NCBI GenBank assembly: GCA_022826515.1
Contig: JAJDUT010000012.1
Location: 1-57,631, forward strand
From: Candidatus Latescibacterota bacterium
Lineage (GTDB): Bacteria > Latescibacterota > UBA2968 > UBA8231
DNA: 57,631 nucleotides
Direction of reading: 5' to 3'
Under the pieces are notes generated by a model, which worked only from the letters and a program-made list of their open reading frames with translations, made no database searches and was not told where the DNA came from. Below, piece by piece: positions 26,671-36,576 of this stretch. The stretch's first letter is position 1. Each line of letters opens with the position of its first letter. The translations under genes and the position numbers were made by a program.

Positions 26671-27804
26671 TCAGTTGACCCCCTGCATAAGGCGTTGGGT
26701 GATGGAGCCTTCCTGGGTCAGGGCATAGACGATCACGTTGACCGCCATCTGATTGTAGCGCGGGTTGCTGCCCCAGCCTACGTTGTCGATGCCGACCATC
26801 CGGTCGCGGATGAAGTACCCGTTGACGATGTCCCGCCAGTCAACTAGGCCCCCAGTGCCACCTTTCAGCGCGAAAAAAGCATTGAAAACCGGATGGTCCA
26901 AAGGCAGGCGTTCTTTCCAAAAATCATACCCATCTACTAAGCCGCCGTACTTTACCAAGGCTTCGCGATGATAGCCTCCCAACACGAAGCCCCCAGACAG
27001 CATATAGCGGGCATAGTTTTCCATTTCGCCCTCGTTGAGGGATCCCTGGGGGATGAGAATAGGCAGTTCAAGCAGGCGTCTGTCGTCGTAAGTAATCGTG
27101 CCGATAAACTTGGCTTCAAGTCCGGTGTATTCATTGATGACGTCGCACAAAGCATCGATTGAGCGCAGATTCAAATTGCTGTAGCCCTGTATTTGATCGG
27201 TGACAGCGCGGGCCGAAATCACATGGGCTATTTTGACGAAGCCCTTGATCGCCTGAGGATCGCCGGCGTCCTGGACGACCATGGCCCGGTAGCGGCCGGT
27301 GTCCATGCTGTTGACATCGAGCATCTCCAAGGCCATGTCGATTTTGTGCTCCGGCATCCGCGTGCTAGTCACCGAGGTGGAGACGAGCTTGGGCTCGAGT
27401 GCAAAGCTGTTCGTAGCGTTATCGGTAATCGACTTGAACAAGCTAATACCCGAGTTGCCGACGTGGCTGGAAATCAACGAGCGAACATTGAAGTTGGTCG
27501 TGGCCTGCACTTGATCTAGGCGGGCGGCGGCCAAGTGGACTTGGCGGCGGGCTAGCTGGCGCTTGGGCTTGGGGATCTTGCGCAGTTCTAAGGGCTTGGT
27601 CAAGCGGGGCTCGCGTTTGATGAATTTAGTGGTGAGAGGCCGAGGGGCTTTGATCTCGACTTGTCGAAAGGGGTTGAGGGCAACGAGGACTAAGGTGAGG
27701 CCGACGGCTAGCGCCAAAGACAGGAGAAGGCCTCGGCGCAAGCGACCAACTAATTCGGCGAGATCGAAATCAGAAGCGGGAGACTTAAAGCGGGAAGAAC
27801 TCAT
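26671..27804 (-). CDS. Membrane-anchored DUF4159-like protein with TonB-like linker
   Basis: 377 residues. An N-terminal membrane helix (about 25-43) is followed by a Pro/Lys/Arg-rich periplasmic linker (50-90, 'PRPLTTKFIKREPRL', 'IPKPKRQ') as in TonB/GltG-type proteins. The C-terminal part (about 200-377) resembles DUF4159: 'ILIPQGSLNEGEMENYARYMLSGGF', 'LPLDHPVFNAFF', 'GYFIRDRMVGI' and a final 'NVIVYALTQEGSI'. DUF4159 proteins usually sit near MoxR/BatA or TonB systems, absent here. Function unknown. Confidence 0.6.
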   Translation of the reverse strand: MSSSRFKSPASDFDLAELVGRLRRGLLLSLALAVGLTLVLVALNPFRQVEIKAPRPLTTKFIKREPRLTKPLELRKIPKPKRQLARRQVHLAAARLDQVQATTNFNVRSLISSHVGNSGISLFKSITDNATNSFALEPKLVSTSVTSTRMPEHKIDMALEMLDVNSMDTGRYRAMVVQDAGDPQAIKGFVKIAHVISARAVTDQIQGYSNLNLRSIDALCDVINEYTGLEAKFIGTITYDDRRLLELPILIPQGSLNEGEMENYARYMLSGGFVLGGYHREALVKYGGLVDGYDFWKERLPLDHPVFNAFFALKGGTGGLVDWRDIVNGYFIRDRMVGIDNVGWGSNPRYNQMAVNVIVYALTQEGSITQRLMQGVN

Positions 27805-28075
27805 CGCGGCCCCCAGAATGGAGGTTGAGGAGATCAGCCGACAAATCGGTGCTCAAGATACCCCAATCGCCCGCTGCAATCAAGCACGGCTCATTCCTGA
27901 GTGCAGAACATAATCTGGTCATTAAGGAAAGGACTTGTGAAACTGGCTCGGGTCAATAACAAGCGGTAGTAGCTCATGGTGTGATAGTCTTCTCTTCGTT
28001 AGGTTTCCGGTGAATTTGCCCCAATAAACTATGCAGCGCAGCCTGCCGGACCAACTTAACGCGCTGGAGGAAACT

Positions 28076-29644
28076 ATGGCAGAGCGAACGGCCGCGCCTA
28101 ACTACGGCATTGTGTACAACTGGGACGGTGCGCCCCACGGGTACAGCGAGTACCCCCAATCGCTGGCCCAATTCCTCGACAAGGTGTACGCGCCCTTAGC
28201 CGATACGCAGGTGGGAGCCTTGTGCTGGTGCGTGGGCGTCCACGAAGTGCCTTGGCCGTCGCAACAATTGGATGTGGTCGGCACATCGACCGAGCGGCAC
28301 TACGATTCCGTGCAGACTATGCGCCACACCGAGAATATCCGCGCCTTTTTCGAGCGGGGGGACGATCTGTACGGAGCGCTGGTGCAGCGCGGGCGCGAAC
28401 TGGGCATGGCGGTGCTGCCGTCGCTGCGCATGAACGACAACCACTTCTGGGATTTGCGCCCGGGCGATCTGGGCGGCTTGCAACGGTCCGAACTGACGCC
28501 AATGCGGCAACAGCACCCCGAGTGGCTCTTGGGCGAGGAGCAGGCACCGGGCTGGGCCTCGACTTCGTGGAATATGGCCATCCCCCAAGTGCGAGCGTAC
28601 ATCTTACAGCGCGTCGTCGAAGCCTGCCGCTTGGCCGATTGGGACGGCGTCGAATTGGATTGGCAGCGGCACGCCTTTCACCTGCCAGCCGACGATGCGT
28701 ACCGCCTGCGCTACGTTTTGACCGATCTCATGCGGGCCGTGAGGGCGCAGACCGACCAGATCGCCGAGGAGCGAGGACGGCCCTTTCACGTGGCCGTGCG
28801 GGTGGCCACGACCTTTGAAGCCTGCCGCCGCATTGGCTACGAGGTCGAGACTTGGGTGCGAGATGGATTGTGCGATGTGGTGATCAGCGGCGGCAATTCG
28901 GGGACCGATCCAGGGGCCGAGGTCGAGCGTTTTGTCGAACTGTGCCGTCCCCACGGCGTGCGCTTCTACGCTGGCTTTGACTCGGACGGGCGGCAACAGG
29001 CGCGACGCTTGCGGCCCCCCGGGGCGTGGCGAGTGGATTGGTTTCGCGGCTTGGCGCAGGATCAGCTAGTGCGCGGGGCGGACGGCGTGTACGTATTCAA
29101 CTGGCACGGCCACGCCCAGACGCACCGACCGCTGCTCACTACTATGGGGTCGGCGGAAACACTGGCTGGCCTAGACAAAGTGTACACCGCCCTGCACCGC
29201 AGCATTGGCCCCAAGACCGGGAACCGAGTGGATGCCGAGCGCGACGATCGTTTGTACGGCGAGGTGCCGGTGACGCTGTATCCCACGCTAACGGACTGTG
29301 GGCCGATTTTCCACGTTCGCGTCGGCGACGAAGTCGAGACCGAAGGAGCGTTGACAAGTGCCGAGTTGCAAATCGAAATGGCCCACTGGTCGCCCGCCGA
29401 TCAGATCGAGGTGGCGTTGGACGGAGTCGCGCTGCCAGCGCCAGAGGTGCGCGATGCCGCAGCCGAAGATGCGGCCGATCCAAGCGATGTGTCAGAGAAC
29501 GCTTGGCTCTGTTGGAACTTAACCGCAGCACAAGTGAGGCGCGGCGTGCACCAAGTCCGGGTGCAGGTACTAGAGCGGGATGGGCGGTTGCAGGTGCCCT
29601 TGTGGGTCGAGCAGGTGGAAATCTATTTGCAGTACCTCCGATAG
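28076..29644 (+). CDS. Glycosyl-hydrolase-like TIM-barrel protein (GH10-like type), paralogue of the gene at 37826
   Basis: 522 residues from the ATG with GGAGGAAACT upstream; an earlier ATG lacks an RBS. The order of motifs suits a TIM barrel with a C-terminal beta domain: 'LGMAVLPSLRMNDNHFWD' near 110, 'WDGVELDWQRHAFHLP' near 186 (acidic pair), 'DVVISGGNSGTDPGAEVERFVEL' near 265 and 'ADGVYVFNWHGH'. No signal peptide. Same plan as 37826-39397 ('LGIQVYPLL', 'GFELQLNQMPYFF', 'VDGLYVSEWFHLWPYE'). Confidence 0.7.
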   Translation: MAERTAAPNYGIVYNWDGAPHGYSEYPQSLAQFLDKVYAPLADTQVGALCWCVGVHEVPWPSQQLDVVGTSTERHYDSVQTMRHTENIRAFFERGDDLYGALVQRGRELGMAVLPSLRMNDNHFWDLRPGDLGGLQRSELTPMRQQHPEWLLGEEQAPGWASTSWNMAIPQVRAYILQRVVEACRLADWDGVELDWQRHAFHLPADDAYRLRYVLTDLMRAVRAQTDQIAEERGRPFHVAVRVATTFEACRRIGYEVETWVRDGLCDVVISGGNSGTDPGAEVERFVELCRPHGVRFYAGFDSDGRQQARRLRPPGAWRVDWFRGLAQDQLVRGADGVYVFNWHGHAQTHRPLLTTMGSAETLAGLDKVYTALHRSIGPKTGNRVDAERDDRLYGEVPVTLYPTLTDCGPIFHVRVGDEVETEGALTSAELQIEMAHWSPADQIEVALDGVALPAPEVRDAAAEDAADPSDVSENAWLCWNLTAAQVRRGVHQVRVQVLERDGRLQVPLWVEQVEIYLQYLR

Positions 29645-29668
29645 TCTTCGCTTTCATATATTATGTCC

Positions 29669-29752
29669 ATGGAATTCGAATGGGATAAAAACAAAGCAGA
29701 AGCTAATCTGTCGAAACACCGGGTCTCATTTGACAAAAGGAAAGAGAAAATT
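29669..29752 (+). pseudogene. BrnT-type toxin remnant (N-terminal ~22 codons)
   Basis: MEFEWDKNKAEANLSKHRVSF is the conserved start of BrnT ribonuclease toxins. The remaining ~60 residues, including the catalytic core, are missing, and the frame runs straight into the antitoxin gene. An internal deletion is the simplest reading. Confidence 0.7.
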
Positions 29753-29986
29753 ATGAACAAGGCTGAGACTGAGATGGACGACGACCTGCGTTCGGAGTAC
29801 GATCTGAAGGGCTTGCGGGTGAGAAAGGTCGGTCCTAAACGGGAGAACTTCAGGGGACGATCTGTTCATTTGGAACCCGATGTCGCTGAGATTTTCCCGG
29901 ATTCTGGGTCCGTGAACGAGGCACTGCGATTTCTAATTCGAGTGACCCAAGACGGCAAACCCGCACTCACTAACGCGCCGCAATAA
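29753..29986 (+). CDS. Orphan antitoxin-like protein (BrnA-like)
   Basis: 77 residues. 'DDDLRSEYDLKGLRVRKVGPKRENF', 'VHLEPDVAEIFPDSGSVNEALRFLIRV' is a common antitoxin-type sequence with a ribbon-helix-helix-like C-terminus. AAAGGAAAGAG precedes its ATG, so it can be translated separately from the toxin scrap. With the toxin gone it may persist as an anti-addiction or regulatory remnant. Confidence 0.65.
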   Translation: MNKAETEMDDDLRSEYDLKGLRVRKVGPKRENFRGRSVHLEPDVAEIFPDSGSVNEALRFLIRVTQDGKPALTNAPQ

Positions 29987-30004
29987 CAGCGGCTAGACCT
30001 TTTG

Positions 30005-32356
30005 ATGCTAAGAATAGCTATATCCGTCGTCCTGTTCATGGGCCAAGCGCCGCCAGCACACGCCCAAATTGAAAAGAGCGACCTCCACATCGGCCTATTG
30101 CTCGATTTTAGGGTCGAGGCAACCAATGCCGATAGCAACCTAGTACTCCTGCAGGAGGAAATTCACAAGGTGCTAGGGGGCAATACGTCGGTCCATTTTC
30201 TCCCCGAACACCTGCGTTTTGCCGCCGGGCCAGCCGATTATCGGTCCTTGGCCAACGACCCGGCGGTCGATCTAATTATTGCCGCCGGGCCGGCCAGCGC
30301 CGCGATGCTGGCCACCCAAGGCAACCTGCCCAAGCCGACGATCGCCGTGGGGATACTGGACGTGGAATTACAGCAGATGCCCCTCGTCGAACCCGGCGTC
30401 TCCGGGGTGCAGAATTTTACCTACCTGCTCAGCAGTCACTCGATCCAAAAGGAGTGGGACGCCTTCTATCGCATCCATCCTTTTGCCCATCTGGCCGTCA
30501 TCCTCAGTGCAAACCTGCAAGGCAAGCTGGATTTTGAGCGCTTCTTCGACCGCCTTGCCGCGCCGTACGGCAGCGAGGTGGAGTTGGTCTTTTGGGAGCC
30601 GGAAGGGCCGCTCCCGGTGCTGAGCGACGCGGTTGACGCGGTCTATTTGGCGACGGCCTTTGAGCGTCCACCCGAGGAGGTCTCCTTGCTGGCCGAGGCC
30701 CTCGCCGAGCGCAAGCTGCCTTCCTTTGCCATGAGCCGACATTATGTGGATGCGGGAATGATGGCCTGTATCGGCGACGAGAACAGCCGCGACCAGATTT
30801 TCCGCAACCTAGCCCTAATCGTCGAGGGAGTTGTACTGGGCGAAGCGCTGGCGGCCATGCCCGTGCAGCGCAATTTTGACGAGCAATGGGTGCTGAATGC
30901 CGCAACCGTCCGGCGCATCGGTTTCGACCTCTCGTTTGAAACGCTGTTTTCCGCCCGCTTCCTCAAGGCCGACGAACCCACTAGCGATCGACGCTTGAGC
31001 TTGCCGGAAATCATCGCCGAAGGCTTGCAGAGCAACCTCGACCTGCGCATCGAAAAGCGCAACGTCGATTTGGCCAGCCAAAATATGCGCCAAGCCAAAT
31101 CGTCCCTATTACCCACCGTAGAGACCTCGACCACCCTGTTGCAGGTGGATCCAAATGCCGCCGAGCGCGCTTTCGGTCAACAGCCCGAGCGCACCGGCAT
31201 GGGCACTGGGACCGTGCAGCAGGTGTTGTTTTCCGAGCCGGTTTTGGCCAACGTCAAAATCCAGCAGTACTTGGCCGAGGCCGCCCGCCATCGCACCGAT
31301 CTAGTCGCACTCGACGTGGTGCTAAACTTGTCAACGGCTTATTTCGACATCCTGCTGGCCAAAACCGGAGGGCGCATCCAAGATGAGAATCTCGATGCTT
31401 CGCGCCGCAATCTGAAGATCGCCCGCACCCGCAATGCCGTTGGCTATGCTGGCGTCGCCGATGTATTCCGCTGGGAGAGCGAAGTGGCCCGCGCCACCCA
31501 AGCCTCGATTGAGGCTTTCAACGCCCTCTATCTGGCCAAAGTGCAGCTCAACCGCTTGCTCAACCGGGCAGATATCGGCGAGGAGTTTGAAGTGGAGGAC
31601 GCCCAGCTTTCCGACGAACTCTTTAGCCGTTTTGACCCGGCCCGCCTCGGGTCTCTGATCGACCGCGCCGGCGATGTGGAGATTCTGACCGATTTTCTCA
31701 TCGCCGAGGCCCTGCAAAACATGCCTTCGCTCAAGCAGCTAAAAGCGAATATGAAAGCAGCCGAACGCCAGCAGCAGATGAATCGTCGGCGCTACTACCT
31801 GCCTACGGTGGCTTTGCGCGGGCAGGCCGACTACACCTTCTGGCGCACCGGCAAGGGAATGCCGCCGGCCTCCTCCGATCCGCTCGACGGCACTTGGAAT
31901 TTGGCCCTCCACTTCACTTATCCCCTCTTTCAGGGCAATCAACGCCAGATCGCCATCAACCAGACCGCGATCCAGCAGCAGCAGCTCCGCCTCCAAGAGG
32001 AGAGCTTGCGCCAGCAACTCACCCAAGCCGTCCGCGTGCGGGCAACCAACTTGGTGTCCAAGCGCACCAACATACACTTTGCCGCAGTGGCGGCTACCAG
32101 CGCACAAAAGAACTTTGTTTTGGTGCAGGACGCCTATCAAAAGGGCCAACTGGCAATCACCCAACTGGTGGATGCCCAACGCGCCGCCCTTTCCGCTCGC
32201 CAAGCCGAGGCCGGAGCCGTTTATGAATACTTGGTCAGCTATCTCCAGTTGGAAAACAGCATCGGAGGCTACACCATGTTCATGACTCCAGAGGAGCAGG
32301 AGGCCCTTGTCGGGCGTTTGACGGCCTTCTTTTCCAAAAGAAAGAAGGCACCGTGA
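30005..32356 (+). CDS. ABC substrate-binding-like domain fused to a TolC-type outer-membrane efflux protein
   Basis: 783 residues. Signal peptide about 1-21 (ends AHAQ). Residues about 25-320 look like a two-lobed TrpX/peripla-BP domain ('AVDLIIAAGPASAAMLA', 'FAHLAVILSANL', 'AVYLATAFERPPEEV'). From about 335, two OEP repeats of TolC follow ('LSLPEIIAEGLQSNLDLRIEKRNVDLA', 'QLTQAVRVRA', 'AYQKGQLAITQLVDAQR'). The next two genes encode the adaptor and RND pump, so the TolC half completes a tripartite efflux system. The sensor-like N-terminal domain could gate export by ligand. Confidence 0.83.
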   Translation: MLRIAISVVLFMGQAPPAHAQIEKSDLHIGLLLDFRVEATNADSNLVLLQEEIHKVLGGNTSVHFLPEHLRFAAGPADYRSLANDPAVDLIIAAGPASAAMLATQGNLPKPTIAVGILDVELQQMPLVEPGVSGVQNFTYLLSSHSIQKEWDAFYRIHPFAHLAVILSANLQGKLDFERFFDRLAAPYGSEVELVFWEPEGPLPVLSDAVDAVYLATAFERPPEEVSLLAEALAERKLPSFAMSRHYVDAGMMACIGDENSRDQIFRNLALIVEGVVLGEALAAMPVQRNFDEQWVLNAATVRRIGFDLSFETLFSARFLKADEPTSDRRLSLPEIIAEGLQSNLDLRIEKRNVDLASQNMRQAKSSLLPTVETSTTLLQVDPNAAERAFGQQPERTGMGTGTVQQVLFSEPVLANVKIQQYLAEAARHRTDLVALDVVLNLSTAYFDILLAKTGGRIQDENLDASRRNLKIARTRNAVGYAGVADVFRWESEVARATQASIEAFNALYLAKVQLNRLLNRADIGEEFEVEDAQLSDELFSRFDPARLGSLIDRAGDVEILTDFLIAEALQNMPSLKQLKANMKAAERQQQMNRRRYYLPTVALRGQADYTFWRTGKGMPPASSDPLDGTWNLALHFTYPLFQGNQRQIAINQTAIQQQQLRLQEESLRQQLTQAVRVRATNLVSKRTNIHFAAVAATSAQKNFVLVQDAYQKGQLAITQLVDAQRAALSARQAEAGAVYEYLVSYLQLENSIGGYTMFMTPEEQEALVGRLTAFFSKRKKAP

Positions 32357-32367
32357 AGCGAGGTATT

Positions 32368-33456
32368 ATGAAGCGAACTTTCGCAGTCGTCGGGGTCCAC
32401 ATTTTGGCGACGGGCCTGTGGGTTGGCTGCGGCGACGAACCACAGGTCGCCGAACCCATTCGCCCGGTAAAATACGCCGAAGTCCATCCCGCCAGCGCCG
32501 TCCAGAGCCAGCGTTTTGCCGGCACGGCCAAAGCTGGCATCGAAGCCAAACTCAGCTTTAGAACGGGTGGGCTTATCGAATCGATCGGCGTAAAGGTGGG
32601 CGACCAAGTCGAAGCGGGTCAGCGCCTTGCCACACTCGACAACCGGGATGCGATCCTCGCGCATCAACGGGCCAAGGCCGCGCTAGAAAACGCCCGCGTG
32701 CAAAAGGCCAATGCCCAGTCCATGCTCATTCGCGTGCGGCAGCTCTACCAAGCCAACAACGTTTCCCTCGCCGAGTACGAACAGGCCAAAAATGGCCTTG
32801 CCTCGGCCACGTCCAGTTACGAATCAGCGCAAAAGAGCTTGGACTTGCAGGAGCGCCAGCTAGGCTACAACGCGATATACGCCCCGGTCGCCGGTGTCGT
32901 CACCGCGGTCCACAACGAGGTCAACGAAGTGATTCCAGCCGGCGCACCGCTAGTGGAGCTGAGCGCGGGCGAGGACATCGAAATGGAGGTAGGGGTGCCC
33001 GAAGGGTATATCGCCCAAATCCAGACTGGACAGCCAGTGCGCGTGCGTTTTTCCGCGTTGCCCGGCCTAGATTTTGCCGCCCAAGTGCGCGAGATCGCCT
33101 ACGCACTCGACGTTTCCAGCACGTATCCGGTCATCGTGCGACTCGACGCTCCTGCTCCGTCTATCCGGCCCGGCATGGCCGGCGAGGTGGAATTTCGCTT
33201 TGGCACCAGCGGGGCATCGGATCCGCTGGTGGTGCCGGTCAAGGCGGTGGGGGAAGACGCCAAGGGCCAATACGTCTTTGTCGTAGAGGCGATTGACAAG
33301 GGTTTGGGGACGGTCCACCGCCGATCAATTCGCATCGGCCAACTGTTGGCGGACGGTTTTGTCGTGGAAGAAGGGCTAGCCGACCAAGAATTAGTCGCCA
33401 CCGCCGGCCTCAGATCGCTCTTGGACGGGATGACCGTGCGCCTTTTGGCCGAGTGA
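32368..33456 (+). CDS. RND periplasmic adaptor (HlyD/MFP family), probable lipoprotein
   Basis: 362 residues from the ATG at 32368; a GTG fifteen bases upstream overlaps the TolC gene. Lipobox WVGC near residue 18. Lipoyl-like halves 'GGLIESIGVKVGDQVEAGQRLATLDN' and 'YAPVAGVVTAVHNEVNEVIPAGAPLVEL' flank a coiled-coil hairpin, then barrel domain 'QPVRVRFSALPGLDFAAQV'. It links the inner-membrane pump to the TolC-like channel. Starts 11 bp after its upstream neighbour. Confidence 0.92.
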   Translation: MKRTFAVVGVHILATGLWVGCGDEPQVAEPIRPVKYAEVHPASAVQSQRFAGTAKAGIEAKLSFRTGGLIESIGVKVGDQVEAGQRLATLDNRDAILAHQRAKAALENARVQKANAQSMLIRVRQLYQANNVSLAEYEQAKNGLASATSSYESAQKSLDLQERQLGYNAIYAPVAGVVTAVHNEVNEVIPAGAPLVELSAGEDIEMEVGVPEGYIAQIQTGQPVRVRFSALPGLDFAAQVREIAYALDVSSTYPVIVRLDAPAPSIRPGMAGEVEFRFGTSGASDPLVVPVKAVGEDAKGQYVFVVEAIDKGLGTVHRRSIRIGQLLADGFVVEEGLADQELVATAGLRSLLDGMTVRLLAE

Positions 33457-33462
33457 GACCCT

Positions 33463-36400
33463 ATGAACCTCACCCAAATCGCCCTAGAAAATAACCGCGT
33501 CACCATCGTGGTCTTGCTCGTCGTCGTGCTGTTGGGCTTGGTCGGCTATCAGACGATGCCGCGCGACAGTATGCCCCCGTACACCGTCCGCGTCGCTTCG
33601 GTGGTGACGGGCTTTTCCGGTGCTGGTCCCGAGCGGGTCGAAGCCCTGATTACCAGCAAAATCGAAGAAGTCGCGCAAGAATTGCCCGAGCTGAAAACCG
33701 TCACCAGCGAGTCGCGCACTGGTCTGTCGATAGTTTCAGTCGAACTCAAGCAGGAAGTCCCGCCGGACGCACTCCAAGCGGTATGGGACCGATTGCGCCG
33801 CAAAATCGACACCATTCGCTCGGACTTGCCCGAAGGCATCTACGGCCCGGAAGTCAAGGACGATGGGCTCGGAGTGGTGTACGGCATTGCAATCGGCCTG
33901 ACCGGGGATGGTTTCACCTTTGCCGAACTCGAGACCTATGCCAAAGACCTGCGCGACGACCTGATCAAGCTGCCCGACGCGTCCGAAGTGAAAATAAGCG
34001 GCATCCAAAAGGAACGGATCTACCTGCAATTCAACGACGCTCGGCTGGCCGAACTGGGCCTTTCAGCGCAAAAGATCAAAAACAGCATCGCCAGTACCAA
34101 CATCGTCTTTTCCGGCGGCGAGGTCAGCCTAGAGGATGAGCGCTTAGTGCTCGAACCGACCGGCAGCTACACCGACCTAGGCGATCTGGGGAGGACGTTG
34201 ATCGCGGTGGGCAAGGGCGGTAGCGTGTACCTCGGCGATATAACCCGCATCGTGCGGGACTACGAAACGCCCCAACAGCGCCTAGTCAAAATCAACGGTC
34301 AGCCGGGGCTGGCGCTTTCGGTGGCGCTCAGCGAAGGAGCCAACATCATCAAGTTGGGTACGGAAATCGACCAACTAGTCGCCCTCCATCAAGCGCGGCT
34401 GCCGCTGGGCATAACCTTCAACAGAGTGGCCTCCCAAGATTTCGAGGTAGAAAAATCGGTTGCCGATTTCACCGGCAATCTCCTGCAAAGCGTCGCTATC
34501 GTGCTGTTGTCCATGCTGCTCTTTTTAGGACTGCGCACTGGCCTAGTCGTGGCCAGCCTCATTCCCATGACCATTGTCGCGACCCTTTTTACTATGGGCC
34601 TGCTCGATATTGGTCTCAACCAAGTGTCGCTGGCGGCGTTGATTATGGCGCTGGGCATGTTGGTGGATAATGCCATCGTGGTGTCCGAAGCGATTGTGGT
34701 CAAAATGGAAAAGGGCACCGCCGCCAAAGAAGCCGCCATCGAATCGGCTCAGGAGCTGGCCGTGCCGCTGCTGGTCTCTTCGCTGACCACTTCAGCCGCC
34801 TTTTTATCCTTCTTTCTCGCCGAATCTACCATGGGCGAGATCGTGGGGCCGCTTTTCAGTGTGATCTCCATATCCTTGCTCTCTTCTTGGTTGCTCTCCC
34901 TGACGATGGTCGCGTTGTTGGCGGTTTTCTTCATCCGGGTGAAACGGCAAGAATCCTCGTCCGAGCAAAGCACTTTTATCGATCGCTGCAACGGCTATTA
35001 CAAGGGGTTGCTCCTCAAGGCCCTAGCGCGGCCCTTTTCATTTTCGGCGATCATCGTCGGCTTATTTGTCTCGTCGCTTTTCGGCTTTGGTTCCTTGCCG
35101 TTTATCTTCTTTCCCGACAGCGAGCGCAACCTAGTAACGGTCGATCTGAATTTGCCTTTGGGCACCAAAATTGAGACCACCACCGCCCGGGTGGAGCAGC
35201 TCGAAGCGTATATCGCAGATAGCCTCTTGGTGAGCGAAAATCGCCAACGCGGGGTAACAGACTGGGCGACCTTTATCGGCGAGGGGCCACCCTCTTACGA
35301 CTTAGGTTATCAGCCGGGTGAAGCTAATGCGGGTTATGCTCACATGTTGATCAACACCCGTTCGGGCGACGATAATCAATGGGTAATTGACCGCCTAGAC
35401 GCCTTTTGCTTTCGCTCCTTTCCAGACGCCGAGATACGGGTTGCGCGGTTGGCCGGGGGCGGCGGGGGTGGTGCGGATGTGGCGGTGCGGATAACCGGGC
35501 CAGACCCCAATGAACTGTTCGGCCTCGCCGAGCGCATCAAGCAACAACTCAGCAAAATACCCAGTGCGCAGAATATCGGCGACGATTGGGGGCCAAAAAT
35601 CAAAAAAATCGCCGTTGCCATTGACCAGTCCAAGACCCAAAACGCCGGCCTGACCAATCAGGATATCGCCCTTTCGTTGCAGACGGCGCTCACCGGGTTC
35701 AATACGGGTGCTTTCCGCGAGGGCGACCAAAGTATCCCCATTGTCCTGCGCAACGAAAGCAGTCAGGATGTCGATGTACGCCAACTGGAGAGCATCAACA
35801 TCTACGCCCAAGGGTCGGGCAAAAACGTGCCCTTGGGACAAGTGGCGCAGATTGTGCCTCAGTGGCAATTTGCCAAGATCAAACGACGCGATCTGTACCG
35901 CACCTTGACCGTGTCCTGCGACGCTAAAAGCGGTTTTACCGCGCAAGATATCACCGACGCGCTCGTCCCTTGGCTCGAAGCAAACAGCGAATCGTGGCAG
36001 CCGGGCTATCGCTACGAGTTGGGCGGCGAGTCCGAGCAGAGCGGCGAGTCTATGGGCGCGGTCCTCGCCAAGCTGCCGCTGTCCGGCTTTATCATTCTGG
36101 CGCTGCTGATCGTTCAGTTCAACTCCTTCCGCAAGACCTTTATCGTCCTGAGCACCATTCCGCTCGGCCTGATCGGGGTCATCGTCGGGTTGCTGATTTT
36201 CCGCTCGTTTTTTGGTTTTTTCGCCTTCCTCGGCTTGATCGCGCTGGTTGGTATTGTCATCAACAACGCGATCGTGCTCATAGATCGCATACAAATCGAA
36301 TTGAACCAATCTGGGCGGGCGTCTATTGAGGCGATCGTCGCCGCGGCGCAGCAGCGTTTTCGCCCCATATTGCTGACCACCTGCACGACGACGTTGGGGC

Positions 36401-36540
36401 TTATTCCCCTCTATTTGGGCGGTGGATTGATGTGGGAGCCGATGGCGGTGGCCATCATGGCGGGTTTGCTTTTTGCCACGGTGATTACCTTGCTTTTTGT
36501 GCCGGTGCTCTACAAAATTCTCTTTGCAGTCGAGGACTGA
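33463..36540 (+). CDS. RND multidrug/metabolite efflux pump (AcrB/MexB-like)
   Basis: 1025 residues, the full AcrB-family length, six bases after the adaptor gene. Twelve membrane helices with two large periplasmic loops. The TM4 proton-relay region reads 'ALGMLVDNAIVVSEAI' (one Asp, Asn where many pumps have a second Asp), and the second half repeats it as 'LIALVGIVINNAIVLIDRI'. 'DFEVEKSVADFTGNLLQSVAIVLLSMLLFLG' marks the first helix bundle. A Gly-run ('AGGGGGGADV') lies in the second loop. Exports unknown compounds by proton motive force. Confidence 0.93.
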   Translation: MNLTQIALENNRVTIVVLLVVVLLGLVGYQTMPRDSMPPYTVRVASVVTGFSGAGPERVEALITSKIEEVAQELPELKTVTSESRTGLSIVSVELKQEVPPDALQAVWDRLRRKIDTIRSDLPEGIYGPEVKDDGLGVVYGIAIGLTGDGFTFAELETYAKDLRDDLIKLPDASEVKISGIQKERIYLQFNDARLAELGLSAQKIKNSIASTNIVFSGGEVSLEDERLVLEPTGSYTDLGDLGRTLIAVGKGGSVYLGDITRIVRDYETPQQRLVKINGQPGLALSVALSEGANIIKLGTEIDQLVALHQARLPLGITFNRVASQDFEVEKSVADFTGNLLQSVAIVLLSMLLFLGLRTGLVVASLIPMTIVATLFTMGLLDIGLNQVSLAALIMALGMLVDNAIVVSEAIVVKMEKGTAAKEAAIESAQELAVPLLVSSLTTSAAFLSFFLAESTMGEIVGPLFSVISISLLSSWLLSLTMVALLAVFFIRVKRQESSSEQSTFIDRCNGYYKGLLLKALARPFSFSAIIVGLFVSSLFGFGSLPFIFFPDSERNLVTVDLNLPLGTKIETTTARVEQLEAYIADSLLVSENRQRGVTDWATFIGEGPPSYDLGYQPGEANAGYAHMLINTRSGDDNQWVIDRLDAFCFRSFPDAEIRVARLAGGGGGGADVAVRITGPDPNELFGLAERIKQQLSKIPSAQNIGDDWGPKIKKIAVAIDQSKTQNAGLTNQDIALSLQTALTGFNTGAFREGDQSIPIVLRNESSQDVDVRQLESINIYAQGSGKNVPLGQVAQIVPQWQFAKIKRRDLYRTLTVSCDAKSGFTAQDITDALVPWLEANSESWQPGYRYELGGESEQSGESMGAVLAKLPLSGFIILALLIVQFNSFRKTFIVLSTIPLGLIGVIVGLLIFRSFFGFFAFLGLIALVGIVINNAIVLIDRIQIELNQSGRASIEAIVAAAQQRFRPILLTTCTTTLGLIPLYLGGGLMWEPMAVAIMAGLLFATVITLLFVPVLYKILFAVED

Positions 36541-36576
36541 TCGGCGGTTTTTAACGACCAACCAATAGGAGGCGTC

